Positions 19,668-27,889 are shown, numbered from the stretch's first letter. The stretch is DNA of 64,000 nt from Pseudomonas sp. Leaf48 (GCF_001421885.1 NZ_LMLH01000028.1:401143-465142), one strand, 5' to 3'. Notes: generated by a model from the letters alone, not told the origin. Numbers and translations are program-made.

Positions 19668-20126
19668 ATGCAACGTTTCCGCAAACACAACATAGCCCGC
19701 GCGCAGCGAGGTTTTACCCTGATTGAAATCATGGTGGTGGTCGTCATCATCGGTGTACTGGGGGCCATTGTGGTGCCGCAGTTCATGAGCCGTCCCGATC
19801 AGGCCAAAGTCACTGCCGCCAAAATCGACATCCAGGCCATTTCTACGGCCCTGGAAATGTATCGCCTGGATAACGCTCATTACCCTTCGACACAGCAAGG
19901 TCTGGAAGCCTTGGTCAAACGTCCGTCCGGGGTACCGGTGCCGCGCAACTGGAATCCTCAGGGTTATCTCAAGAGCATGCCGGTCGACCCGTGGAATACG
20001 CCCTATCAATACCTCAACCCGGGTGTTCAGTCGGTCGACGGCAGTTACGACCTGTATTCCCTAGGCGCTGATGGCATCACCGGTGGTGAAGGGCATGCGG
20101 CCGATATCGGTCTGCGGAGCGACTGA
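19668..20126 (+). CDS. gspG: Major pseudopilin GspG
   Basis: The main subunit of the periplasmic pseudopilus piston. The 152-residue precursor has a 15-residue basic leader ending RG, then the prepilin peptidase site G|FTLIE with Glu at mature position 5 and a hydrophobic helix (MVVVVIIGVLGAIVV). The C-terminal globular domain shows the GspG hallmarks YRLDNAHYPSTQQGLEALV and a calcium-site region (DLYSLGADGITGGEG). No prepilin peptidase gene is in this cluster, so PilD encoded elsewhere must process it. Confidence 0.96.
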   Translation: MQRFRKHNIARAQRGFTLIEIMVVVVIIGVLGAIVVPQFMSRPDQAKVTAAKIDIQAISTALEMYRLDNAHYPSTQQGLEALVKRPSGVPVPRNWNPQGYLKSMPVDPWNTPYQYLNPGVQSVDGSYDLYSLGADGITGGEGHAADIGLRSD

Positions 20127-20129
20127 TCC

Positions 20130-20597
20130 ATGGTTTACCGCTGCCGGGGTTTCACCTTATTGGAGCTGATGATCGTGATCGTTGTGGTCGGTGTTTTGCT
20201 GGGAATGGTGAGCCTGGCGACGAGTGTGAATCCGGCGCGTCAGGCCCTGCAGGAGGCGAATGCGATGGTGCACGTCATCGGGCAGCTGCGTGAACGCGCC
20301 GTGCTTGAGGGCCGGGAGTACGGCTTGCGGTTGAGCGTTGATGGCTACCGGGTGATGCGTCAGGGCGATCGCGGCTGGGAGCCCATGGCGATGTTGTATC
20401 GCTGGCCCGAAAACGTTCGACCGCGTTTGTTGCAAGACGGTTATGCATTGAGCCTGGGGGCTGACGAAGGGGCGCCGCAGTTGTTGATCTACAGCAGCGA
20501 TGAAACCAGCGCCTTCACGCTGACACTCGGTTCCGGAAACCGGACCTGGCTGAGCCTGTCCAGTGACGGCATTGGCGAGGTGGTGATCGATGGCTAG
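20130..20597 (+). CDS. gspH: Minor pseudopilin GspH
   Basis: A minor pseudopilin near the tip of the pseudopilus. The 155-residue precursor has a very short leader (MVYRCRG), a FTLLE cleavage site with Glu5, and one hydrophobic helix (MIVIVVVGVLLGMVSLA). The remainder is a GspH-type beta-rich domain. Its last 8 bases overlap the start of gspI, implying translational coupling. Confidence 0.9.
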   Translation: MVYRCRGFTLLELMIVIVVVGVLLGMVSLATSVNPARQALQEANAMVHVIGQLRERAVLEGREYGLRLSVDGYRVMRQGDRGWEPMAMLYRWPENVRPRLLQDGYALSLGADEGAPQLLIYSSDETSAFTLTLGSGNRTWLSLSSDGIGEVVIDG

Positions 20598-20973
20598 TCG
20601 GCGATCCATATCGCGTATGGACGGCTTCACCTTGCTGGAGATCATGGTCGCCCTGGCGATTTTTGCGACGCTGGCGGCCGCTGTGTTGTCGGCCAGCCAA
20701 TACGTTTTGAAGCAGACCGGCGCCGTTGAACAGCGACTCTTTGCCGCCTGGCTTGCGGACAACCAGTTGAACGAATTACGTGTGCAACCCGGGCTGGCGG
20801 TCGGTCAACAACAGATGGTCGTGCTCATGGACCGCAGGGAATGGCTGATCCACCAGTCCATCAGCGCCTCGAACGATCCGCGCCTGCTGAAGATCGACAT
20901 TCACGTCAGCCATCCGGGCAGCGAGCACCCGCTGCACCGCGCCACTGGCTGGATACACGCTCGCCATGAATAA
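20590..20973 (+). CDS. gspI: Minor pseudopilin GspI
   Basis: GspI nucleates the I-J-K tip complex of the pseudopilus. The 127-residue precursor has the leader MASRRSISRMDG, then the FTLLE processing site and a hydrophobic helix (MVALAIFATLAAAVL). The C-terminal part shows the usual GspI features (ADNQLNELR, REWLIHQSI). An alternative start 30 bases later would leave a leader of only three residues. Both ends overlap neighbouring gsp genes by 8 bases. Confidence 0.9.
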   Translation: MASRRSISRMDGFTLLEIMVALAIFATLAAAVLSASQYVLKQTGAVEQRLFAAWLADNQLNELRVQPGLAVGQQQMVVLMDRREWLIHQSISASNDPRLLKIDIHVSHPGSEHPLHRATGWIHARHE

Positions 20974-21508
20974 GCAGCGCGGGTTCACCTTGCTCGAACT
21001 GGTGATCGCCATGGCCATTTTTGCCGTGCTGGGATTGGCCAGTTGGGGATTGTTCGACAGCGTGGTACGGGTGCAACAGGGCACCGCGGCCCACGAGCGA
21101 GAGTTCAGAAACCTGCAGCGCGCCTTGGCAGTGATCGAGCGGGACCTGCTGCACGTTACCGAGCAGCCCATGGTGCTCACACCGACATTTTTGCAGTTGC
21201 AGCGCAGCAATTGGCGCAACCCCATGGATCAGCCCCGCAGTGAGCGACAAACCCTGATCTATCGCCTCGATGACGGCGCGTTATGGCGTGAAAGCCTGGT
21301 GGACGGCACGCCAGTGATGTCGCGGCAAAAACTCCTCGGGGATGTCAGTGGATTGCGCTGGCGTCTGTTCGACAGGCAGTCCGGCTGGGTCAGTGCCTGG
21401 CCGGTCGGCCCTGCTGATAAGGTACCCCTGGCCGTAGAAATGGAAGTGTCGACCGGACGTTTCGAGGCGATTCGCAGGGTGTTCCTGATGCCGGGGGCAC
21501 TACCGTGA
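20966..21508 (+). CDS. gspJ: Minor pseudopilin GspJ
   Basis: A component of the pseudopilus tip. The 180-residue precursor has a leader MNKQRG, the FTLLE site with Glu5 and a helix (LVIAMAIFAVLGLASWGL). The body matches GspJ (FRNLQRALAVIERDLLHV, then RSNWRNPM and YRLDDGALWRESL). It overlaps gspI by 8 bases and gspK by 4. Confidence 0.92.
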   Translation: MNKQRGFTLLELVIAMAIFAVLGLASWGLFDSVVRVQQGTAAHEREFRNLQRALAVIERDLLHVTEQPMVLTPTFLQLQRSNWRNPMDQPRSERQTLIYRLDDGALWRESLVDGTPVMSRQKLLGDVSGLRWRLFDRQSGWVSAWPVGPADKVPLAVEMEVSTGRFEAIRRVFLMPGALP

Positions 21509-22356
21509 GTGGGCGCCAACGGGGAATAGCGCTGATCAGCGTATTGCTGATCATGACCCTGGCGTTGCTGATCACCAGCGGCTTGTTGCGCAGTCATGGA
21601 CTGGCATTGCAAAGCAGCGGGCAACAACTGCAACAGATGCATTTGCATCAACTCGCCACTGGCGTGGAAACCCAAGCGCTGTTGCTGTTGCAGGGCGCGC
21701 TGCAGACGCCTGCAAAAACCGTCGACCGCACTCAGGCGTGGGCCCGAATGACTCCCGAGCTGGATCTCGAAGACGAGCAGGTGCGGGTGAGCATCGAAGA
21801 TCTGGCCGGGCGCTTCAACCTCAACTCGTTGTTGCGCTCGGGACAGATTGACCAGGTCACCCTCAATCGTTGGGCGCGTTTGCTTGGTCTGCTGGGTTTA
21901 CCGTCCTTGCAGTTGGACCAGGTCGGGCCATTGCGCGAACTCAGTCAATTGCGCCTGTTGCCGGGAATTGACGCGCAGATGTTGCGACAGCTGGAACCTT
22001 GGGTATCGATGCTGCCCAACGACGCTGTGTTGAATATCAATACCGCGCCAGCGCTGGTGTTACGCACGCTCGGCGAGGTTGATGCCTCGACCGCGGAGGC
22101 ATTGGTCGAGCAGGGTTCGACGACACCATGGACAAGTGTTCAGGCCTTCACCCTGGACCCGCTGCTATCCACAGCGGACTTGAGCGGCCACGGACTGGGC
22201 ATCCAGAGCCGCTGGTATCGGATCACCGTGCAAGTGAACCGGGACGGGCGCGGCATGCGCCTGGCCACTGATGTCGAATTCGACCCGGATACCGCTCAAC
22301 TGAATGTGCTGCAACGACGTTTTCTACCTTCGAGTACCTATGAGATGGCGCAATGA
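21505..22356 (+). CDS. gspK: Minor pseudopilin GspK
   Basis: The large pseudopilin that caps the pseudopilus. It starts with GTG in a 4-base overlap with gspJ. The leader MSGRQRG is followed by IALISVLLIM; the conserved Glu5 is absent, as is normal for GspK. The 283-residue protein has the large alpha-helical insertion of the family (VSIEDLAGRFNLNSLL, then DAVLNINTAPALVLRTLG, resembling a SAM-like domain). It overlaps gspL by 4 bases. Confidence 0.93.
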   Translation: MSGRQRGIALISVLLIMTLALLITSGLLRSHGLALQSSGQQLQQMHLHQLATGVETQALLLLQGALQTPAKTVDRTQAWARMTPELDLEDEQVRVSIEDLAGRFNLNSLLRSGQIDQVTLNRWARLLGLLGLPSLQLDQVGPLRELSQLRLLPGIDAQMLRQLEPWVSMLPNDAVLNINTAPALVLRTLGEVDASTAEALVEQGSTTPWTSVQAFTLDPLLSTADLSGHGLGIQSRWYRITVQVNRDGRGMRLATDVEFDPDTAQLNVLQRRFLPSSTYEMAQ

Positions 22357-23459
22357 CTACCTGGCTTTACCTGACTGCCGAAGGCCTGGACTCGCATTCG
22401 AGCGATTGGCCCTGCTGCCTGTGGTCCGAGGCCGGGCAACGTCAGCACCTGCCGTTGACGCAAGCGGCCCCGATGCTCAAGGGGCAACGGGTCGACGTAC
22501 TGTTGCCCATGGAAATGTGCAGCTGGTTGCGCAGCGATCCTTGGCCGACAAGACGCAGGCCCGAGGCTCAGGCCATTGCTTATGCCGTGGAAGATCAACT
22601 GAGCCAAGCGCTGGAAGAGGTGCATTTGAGTATTGGCGCGCGCGATCATGAGGGCTGCTTCCCGGTGATGGTGATCGGCCGGGAGCGGTTGACCGCCGTG
22701 CTAGCGTTGCTGGCTGAGGTGGGCATAGAGGTGCGCGCGGTCTTCGTCGATGCCGATCTGCTGCCCGCTGGACAGGCGCTTGGCGTCTGGTGGTTCGGTC
22801 GCTGGATGTTGGGCGCAGGGTTGTCGGCACGCATGGCGTTGTCCCAAGAGAGTCTGACGATGCTCACACCGTCACTGCCCGAGGACACCCAGTGGCTGGA
22901 TGATCGTGAGGACCCGACGAGAACCGATCAATGGCTGAGCGCCCGCCCAGCGCATGCCATCAATTTGCTGCAAGGCAGGTTCGCCTTGCAGCACAGACGT
23001 CTGCCTTGGCGTAGCGGTGCGCTGGTGATGCTGACATCGATCGTGCTTGCCTGGGTGGCCGCAGAGGTGCGCATCGATTTTCTCGCGGGTGAAACCAGCC
23101 GTCTGGCGGTTCAGAATGAGCAGCGGTTCAAGACGCTCTATCCGCAGCAGAGCCGCATCGTCGACATGGCGGCGCAACTCAAGGCGCTGCAAAGCCAGCC
23201 GGCGGACCGGCAGAACACGCGAGTCGCAGGGCTGGTCAAGCTGATCGAACAGGTGATTGGTGCTAGCCATGTAGAAGTCCAGCGCATCGAATTTCGTGCA
23301 GGCGATGGCTGGAAAATCCAGCTGACTGCCAACAGTTTTGCCGAGCTGGAACAGTTGCGCGAGCGGGGGCGCCAACAGGGCCTTCCCGTTAGTGTCGACA
23401 GTGCAAGCAAGGCGCTCGATCGCGTGCGCGCCACCCTCACCGTGGAGGACGGAGCATGA
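22353..23459 (+). CDS. gspL: Type II secretion inner-membrane protein GspL
   Basis: GspL recruits GspE to the membrane and pairs with GspM. The 368-residue protein has an actin-like cytoplasmic domain (about 1-220), one membrane helix (about 228-245, ALVMLTSIVLAWVAAEV) and a ferredoxin-like periplasmic domain (about 285-365; IEFRAGDGWKIQLTANSFAELEQL). It is divergent, as usual for this family, but order and size fit. The coding region overlaps gspK and gspM by 4 bases each. Confidence 0.9.
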   Translation: MTTWLYLTAEGLDSHSSDWPCCLWSEAGQRQHLPLTQAAPMLKGQRVDVLLPMEMCSWLRSDPWPTRRRPEAQAIAYAVEDQLSQALEEVHLSIGARDHEGCFPVMVIGRERLTAVLALLAEVGIEVRAVFVDADLLPAGQALGVWWFGRWMLGAGLSARMALSQESLTMLTPSLPEDTQWLDDREDPTRTDQWLSARPAHAINLLQGRFALQHRRLPWRSGALVMLTSIVLAWVAAEVRIDFLAGETSRLAVQNEQRFKTLYPQQSRIVDMAAQLKALQSQPADRQNTRVAGLVKLIEQVIGASHVEVQRIEFRAGDGWKIQLTANSFAELEQLRERGRQQGLPVSVDSASKALDRVRATLTVEDGA

Positions 23460-23887
23460 AGCAGGCATGGCAACGCATATCTGCCCGCGAACAACGTTTG
23501 CTGCAGGTACTTGGCGGGTTTTTACTCATGGTGTTGGCGTTCACTCTGATCTTTCAGCCGACGCGCCAACGTCTGGAAACCGTCGAGCGGCAATATCAGC
23601 AACAGATGGGGCTGGCCGCGCAGCTGCAAAGGGCGCAACCGCGCAGCCAAACAGCTGTCGCCACTGATGAGCCGCTCTCGCTGCGCATCAGCGAAAGCGT
23701 CACGTTGGCGGGCCTGGAAATACGGCAGATGGAGAGCGAAGGCGAGCTGTTGCGCCTCACGCTTGATGGTGATGCGCAAACCTTGATGAAGTGGATCGAT
23801 GACGTCGAGCGCGACGCCGTCGCGCTGCAATCGCTGACGCTGGAAAACCGTGAAGGGGTTCTGCAGGCGCAGATGGTGCTCAGGTAG
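23456..23887 (+). CDS. gspM: Type II secretion inner-membrane protein GspM
   Basis: GspM is the partner of GspL in the inner-membrane platform. The 143-residue protein has one N-terminal membrane helix (about 18-37, LLQVLGGFLLMVLAFTLIF), a coiled region (TRQRLETVERQYQQQMGLAAQLQ) and a small periplasmic ferredoxin-like domain. It is the last gene of the operon; neither GspN nor a prepilin peptidase follows. Its 3' end overlaps that of the convergent MFS gene by 8 bases, leaving no room for a terminator between them. Confidence 0.88.
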   Translation: MKQAWQRISAREQRLLQVLGGFLLMVLAFTLIFQPTRQRLETVERQYQQQMGLAAQLQRAQPRSQTAVATDEPLSLRISESVTLAGLEIRQMESEGELLRLTLDGDAQTLMKWIDDVERDAVALQSLTLENREGVLQAQMVLR

Positions 23888-25148
23888 CCGAGCCGTTCTG
23901 AGGCAGTAGCGGCAATTTCGCCAGCTTCAACGCGACCAGCAGCGCAATCAGCAGCAGCGTGCCAATGAACAGGCCGATTCCGTTCCAGCCGCCCAGGTGC
24001 CAGAACACTCCGCCGGCCGTGCCTGCAATGCTCGACCCGGCGTAGTAGCTGAACAGGTACAGCGATGAAGCCTGCCCCTTGGCCTTCAGGGCCCGGCGGC
24101 CGATCCAGCTGCTGGCAACCGAATGGGCGCCGAAGAAGCCGAAGGTGAAGATGAGCATGCCGATGATCACCAGCACCAGCGGCGTGAACATTGTCAGGGC
24201 AAGGCCGGCGATCATCAGCACGATGGTGCTCCACAGCACCTTGCGCCGGCCGAGCTTGTCGGCCAGGGCACCGATTTTTGCCGAACTGTAGATGCCCGAC
24301 AGGTACACGATCGAGAGCAGACCGACAAACACCTGATCCATATGGTACGGCTCGGCCAGCAGGCGATAACCGATGTAGTTGAACAGCGTGACGAACGCGC
24401 CCATCAACACAAAGGCTTCGAGAAACAGCAGCGGCAGCCCGGCATCGCGAAAGTGCATGGTGAAGCCGTCGAGCAGGCTGCGCGGGTGCAAGGAGCGCGA
24501 GCGGAAGTTGCGCGACTCGGGAAGGATTTTCCAGAACACCGCCGCCGCGATCAACGCCAGGCCACCGATCACCAGCATCGCCGTGTGCCAGCTGACGAAG
24601 TCGATCAGTACCCCGGTAATCAGGCGTCCGCTCATCCCGCCAATTGCGTTACCGGCGATGTACAGACCCATCGCCAGGCCGATGTGGTGCGGGTGAATCT
24701 CTTCGCTCAGGTAGGTCATGGCAACCGCCGCCAGGCCGCTCAGGGACAGGCCGATCAGCGCACGCATCAAGAGCACGCCATGCCAGCTCGGCATCATGGC
24801 GCTGGCCATGGTGCAGAGTGCGGCGGCGAATAGCGCGGTAACCATCACCGGCTTGCGCCCGACACGGTCGGAGATGGGGCCGGTGATCAGCAAGCCGAAA
24901 GCCAGCATGCCGGTGGCTACCGAGAGGATCAGGCTGCTCTGTGCCGCGTTGATGGAATATTCGTGGGACAGCAGCGGCATCATTGGCTGCACGCAATACA
25001 GCAGGGCGAAGGTCGCAAAGCCGCCACAGAACAGTGCCAGCACCGTGCGCATGAACGCAGGGGTGCCTTTTTCGATGTAGATTTCCTGCAACTGGGCAGG
25101 CATATCGGGCGCTACTTCATGGGTGAGTGGGGCGATAGCGGTTTTCAC
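23880..25148 (-). CDS. MFS exporter, YnfM-like family
   Basis: A 12-helix major facilitator transporter of 422 residues, probably a drug or sugar-type exporter in the inner membrane. It shows the MFS loop 2-3 motif (GPISDRVGRKPVM, about residues 89-101), a second copy in the C-terminal half (GALADKLGRRKVL), and a long charged N terminus (about 40 residues) typical of YnfM homologues. It starts with GTG preceded by GAGG. The divergent LysR gene across a 119-base promoter region probably regulates it. Substrate cannot be inferred. Confidence 0.85.
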   Translation of the reverse strand: MKTAIAPLTHEVAPDMPAQLQEIYIEKGTPAFMRTVLALFCGGFATFALLYCVQPMMPLLSHEYSINAAQSSLILSVATGMLAFGLLITGPISDRVGRKPVMVTALFAAALCTMASAMMPSWHGVLLMRALIGLSLSGLAAVAMTYLSEEIHPHHIGLAMGLYIAGNAIGGMSGRLITGVLIDFVSWHTAMLVIGGLALIAAAVFWKILPESRNFRSRSLHPRSLLDGFTMHFRDAGLPLLFLEAFVLMGAFVTLFNYIGYRLLAEPYHMDQVFVGLLSIVYLSGIYSSAKIGALADKLGRRKVLWSTIVLMIAGLALTMFTPLVLVIIGMLIFTFGFFGAHSVASSWIGRRALKAKGQASSLYLFSYYAGSSIAGTAGGVFWHLGGWNGIGLFIGTLLLIALLVALKLAKLPLLPQNGSAT

Positions 25149-25194
25149 TTTGGACCTCGGGATGGCGCAGCCGGTCAGGCAATGAAAAAAGCAT

Positions 25195-25226
25195 ATAGCT
25201 GGCTATTGATTCAATCCAATATATTG
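25195..25226. promoter_or_regulatory. Putative LysR operator between the MFS and LysR genes
   Basis: The divergent intergenic region contains ATAGC-TG-GCTAT (25195-25206), a dyad fitting the T-N11-A LysR box, followed by a perfect palindrome CAATATATTG (25217-25226). Both lie between the two divergent start codons. This suggests an autoregulated LysR-controlled divergent promoter, but no binding data can be seen in sequence. Confidence 0.4.
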
Positions 25227-25267
25227 TTCGACCTGTTTGAGAGCTTTTACGACCTAATGAGGTTTCC

Positions 25268-26170
25268 ATGGAACTGCGTCACCTGCGCTACTTCATTGCG
25301 GTCGCCGAAGAACTGCACTTTGGCCGCGCCGCACAAGTGCTGGGCATTTCCCAGCCGCCGCTAAGCCAGCAGATCCAGGCGCTGGAACAGGAAGTGGGCG
25401 CGCGCCTGTTCGAGCGTACCAATCGTCGGGTCGAGCTGAGTGAGGCCGGCCGACTGTTCCTGGAAGAGGCGCGCCTGGCATTGGCGCAGGTCGACAAAGC
25501 GGCGGATGTTGCACGGCGGGCGCAACTGGGTGAACTGGGCGAGCTGAAGATCGGCTTCACCTCTTCGGCTCCGTTCAACTCGACCATCCCCCAGGCGATT
25601 TTTTCCTTTCGCCAGCGTTTCCCGGCGGTGCACCTGAACCTGCGGGAAATGAGCAGCACCCAGGTCGCCGATGCGTTGGTGGATGAGTCGATCGAGGTCG
25701 GGATCATGCGCCCGCTTGGGCTGCCGGATAGCCTCAGTGTGGTCGAGTTGATGCGCGAGCCCTTGGTGGCAGTACTCAGTTCCAAGCATCCGCTGGTGAG
25801 TGGCAGTGAAGAGGGTCTATTTCTCTCGGCCCTGGCCCTCGAACCCTTCGTATTTTTCCCCCGCAGTTATGGCAGTGGCCTGTACGCGCAACTGCTCAGC
25901 CTGGCTCGCGATGCCGGCTTCAGTCCGCACTTTGCCCAGGAGGCGGGCGAGGCGATGACCATCATCGGCCTGGTCGCCGCGGGCCTCGGCGTATCGGTGT
26001 TGCCGGCGTCTTATCAACGCATGCGCATTGATGGTGTGGTCTATCGGCCGTTGCTTGATCCAGCGGCGGTTTCGGCGGTGTGGCTGGTGCAGCGCAAGGA
26101 TCAGAGGTCGCCGATGGCCAAGGCTTTTGTGGAGTTGCTGACCAGGAAGGTTGAGCCGCTGCAGCCATGA
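25268..26170 (+). CDS. LysR-family transcriptional regulator
   Basis: A 300-residue regulator with an N-terminal winged helix-turn-helix (residues 1-60; LRHLRYFIAVAEELHFGRAAQVLGISQPPLSQQIQALE) and a LysR substrate-binding domain (about 90-295). The N terminus and the FGRAA/PPLSQQI sequence resemble the BenM/CatM-like branch. Divergent orientation to the MFS exporter suggests it controls that gene. A GAGG ribosome site lies 5 bases before the ATG. Confidence 0.9.
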   Translation: MELRHLRYFIAVAEELHFGRAAQVLGISQPPLSQQIQALEQEVGARLFERTNRRVELSEAGRLFLEEARLALAQVDKAADVARRAQLGELGELKIGFTSSAPFNSTIPQAIFSFRQRFPAVHLNLREMSSTQVADALVDESIEVGIMRPLGLPDSLSVVELMREPLVAVLSSKHPLVSGSEEGLFLSALALEPFVFFPRSYGSGLYAQLLSLARDAGFSPHFAQEAGEAMTIIGLVAAGLGVSVLPASYQRMRIDGVVYRPLLDPAAVSAVWLVQRKDQRSPMAKAFVELLTRKVEPLQP

Positions 26171-26185
26171 CGGCTTTGCCGTCAA

Positions 26186-26276
26186 TCGCGGGCAAGCCCG
26201 CTCCCACAGTGTTCAGCTAGCGAGCACAATTTTCGCCACACCACAAAACCTGTGGGAGCGGGCTTGCCCGCGAAGG
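26186..26276. repeat. REP doublet
   Basis: Two inverted REP sequences of the CGCGGGCAAGCCCGCTCCCACA type (arms near 26186-26209 and 26250-26276) flank about 40 bases of unrelated sequence. They lie just after the LysR gene and differ from the 11395 pair by having GCCCGC instead of GCTCGC in the stem. Confidence 0.88.
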
Positions 26277-26688
26277 CGTCCGCAAGAATAAAAAAACAGC
26301 GAGCGGAAACGAGGATGCAACAACCCTGTCGGAAGCCTTTACCAACCGCTGTGGGACATTTCCGAAATCCATCGACAAGGCTACGACACCTTGCGGTCTT
26401 GCCTACAACAGATCCAGAATCCGCCGGCTTGTGCGCTTTAGGGGCTGTCGGTAGCTTGATCCGCGTCACTGATGGTCAGTGATCGGGTTTAGCAGCCCGT
26501 AGCAAATCGAAGCGCACATGCGCTCCTGATAGGCAGGTATGTCCATACCTGCCCTTGACGGTAGTTGTGCGCAGGGCGCCTTCGGGCGCGCCGGTTTTCG
26601 TTTTGCCCGGTCTGCTAACCTGCGTACAGCTGCCACCCTTTTGATCACAAGCGATTGGGTGTGGCCGCCTTTTTCAGGATGCTGAATC
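26277..26688. promoter_or_regulatory. Long leader region of the DUF6124 gene with UUCG hairpin
   Basis: This 412-base gap has no convincing gene. A copy of the 21-base element discussed under 26348-26368 lies in it. At about 26577-26590 a GCGCC-TTCG-GGCGC hairpin with a stable tetraloop is followed by a T-rich stretch (GGTTTTCGTTTTGCCC), about 100 bases before the start codon. It could be an attenuator or a terminator of a transcript from upstream. A promoter could not be fixed. Confidence 0.35.
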
Positions 26689-26952
26689 ATGAGCGATACG
26701 CCAAACCCTGCGCATTCCGATCCGGACGCGCCACACCAGCCCAGCCCCCTTTTCCTCGTCGCACCCGATATCGATAACCACACGCTGTTGGAATACGCCT
26801 GTGTGTCACTGGCATCGGCTAATGTCATGGCCAGTGATTTCGCGAGGAGTCTCAACGGGGTGCAGGGCAACACGCTGCTGGGAATTCAGCAGTCGATCAT
26901 GCTGGGGGAAATGGCGGTGAATCGAGTGCTGGATAATCTAGATCCACACTGA
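26689..26952 (+). CDS. DUF6124 family small protein
   Basis: An 87-residue protein of unknown function. The segment LLEYACVSLASANVMASDFARSLNG through IQQSIMLGEMAVNRVLDNLDPH matches my memory of the Pseudomonas DUF6124 family, usually about 80-120 residues and often present as several paralogues per genome. The N-terminal half is Pro/Asp-rich and short compared with relatives. It has no signal peptide or membrane helix. A CAGGA sequence 9 bases before the ATG can serve as ribosome site. Confidence 0.7.
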   Translation: MSDTPNPAHSDPDAPHQPSPLFLVAPDIDNHTLLEYACVSLASANVMASDFARSLNGVQGNTLLGIQQSIMLGEMAVNRVLDNLDPH

Positions 26953-26963
26953 TCGGCCCAAAA

Positions 26964-26996
26964 GATCGTGCCCATTCGCCGAGCGTGGGAACGATC
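26964..26996. repeat. Imperfect inverted repeat of the GATCGTTCCCACGC type
   Basis: The arms GATCGTGCCCATTCG and GAGCGTGGGAACGATC form a 33-base imperfect hairpin directly between the convergent DUF6124 and membrane-protein genes. The right arm overlaps the stop codon of the latter. It resembles a second class of Pseudomonas extragenic palindrome and may act as a bidirectional transcript end. Confidence 0.55.
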
Positions 26997-27426
26997 AATA
27001 GTTTCCCGCGCGAGGCGTTTGATTTATCCGTGAGACGAGACTTTTGTAAATTTTGAACTGCTGAGTCAGGTAGGTCGACAGTGTGATGAAGTACACGGCG
27101 GATAGAGTGAAATGATTTGGGGCGAGCCAATAAGCTGTGCTTAGGAAAAGCAGTGCGGATGAAAATGTCGTCGCTGCCAGTGCAGATGTAATCGCGATTA
27201 TGTTTGATGGTTTCCCATGTTTCAGGTGCTTGTATATGGGGTATTGGATGAGCGATAGCAATAAAAGTATCACCGTTACCCCGGTTGTTTTGAAAAGTGG
27301 AATCCCTATCGAGTCTGCATTGATTGGGTAGATATTGTCGGCGTAATTTGAAATCACGATGTAATAGCTCATGACGGTAGAGAATATCAATGTCGTGATG
27401 TACAGCGCTGGGTTGATTGTAATCAT
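26995..27426 (-). CDS. Hypothetical four-helix membrane protein
   Basis: A 143-residue protein with no family I recognise. Four hydrophobic segments are visible at about residues 8-27, 45-64, 76-97 and 103-122, with Lys/His-rich loops (KHLKHGKPS) and a basic C-terminal tail. Base composition is clearly lower in GC than the surrounding genes, and isoleucine, serine and threonine are frequent, suggesting recent acquisition. It converges on the DUF6124 gene. It is probably a real gene because of its consistent topology, but function is unknown. Confidence 0.55.
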   Translation of the reverse strand: MITINPALYITTLIFSTVMSYYIVISNYADNIYPINADSIGIPLFKTTGVTVILLLLSLIQYPIYKHLKHGKPSNIIAITSALAATTFSSALLFLSTAYWLAPNHFTLSAVYFITLSTYLTQQFKIYKSLVSRINQTPRAGNY

Positions 27427-27677
27427 GGTGTATTCAAACAGTTAGAAAGAAGGACTCGCTGTTTTCCACTGATGATCGGTGTGCGAGGTCGTGAGTATTG
27501 ACCCTACCGTGTAGCCTGAATTCTGGCTGTGGGACGTTTCCGAAATGAGGTACTCCGGGTTCCGAGTGTGTCTTTTCTTTGCGGGAGGAATTGAACGGTC
27601 GCCGTCCGGATAACACGGGGTATCAGGCAGCCCGCGTTATCGTTGACGTCCATCGCGAGCAGGCTCGCTCTTAAAGG
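27427..27677. other. Non-coding accessory stretch with REP half-element
   Basis: No plausible gene is visible here. A second copy of the 21-base element also found at 26348 lies at 27526-27546. At about 27636-27672 the sequence CGTTATCGTTGACG...CCATCGCGAGCAGGCTCGCTC is a single REP-type element closely related to the one inside the LolA-like gene (39598-39636). It directly abuts the duplicated ketosynthase end. Confidence 0.5.
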
Positions 27678-27797
27678 TTACGACCAACGCCGAAAAGTCA
27701 GCGAAGTATTCACCCCGCCAAAGGCAAAGTTGTTGTTCATCACATATCGGTTGCACATCTGCCGGAACTCGCCGCGCAGGTAGTCGAGCTTGCCGCA
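27678..27797 (-). pseudogene. Duplicated 3' end of the APE ketosynthase gene
   Basis: These 120 bases match 30121-30240, the last 39 codons and stop of the ketosynthase gene, at 117 of 120 positions, in the same orientation. Homology stops abruptly at 27797 inside the coding sequence, so this is a broken fragment with no start. Beyond the break the same strand could encode HHVFICTNLRP, which faintly resembles the start of thioredoxin-like [2Fe-2S] ferredoxins, but this is too short to call. The fragment and its source bracket the DMT/LysR pair as 120-bp direct repeats. Confidence 0.85.
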
Positions 27798-27889
27798 CAT
27801 CGGGGCGCAGGTTGGTGCAAATGAACACGTGATGTTCGAAGGCCAGTGAATGATGTGCTGTGTCGTTCGTTAGTGATCAGGACCTCTGT

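Noticed and set aside
27637..27828. 63-codon minus-strand frame across the duplicated ketosynthase end
   Set aside because: It reads the fragment out of frame and runs through REP sequence; the fragment itself explains the sequence.
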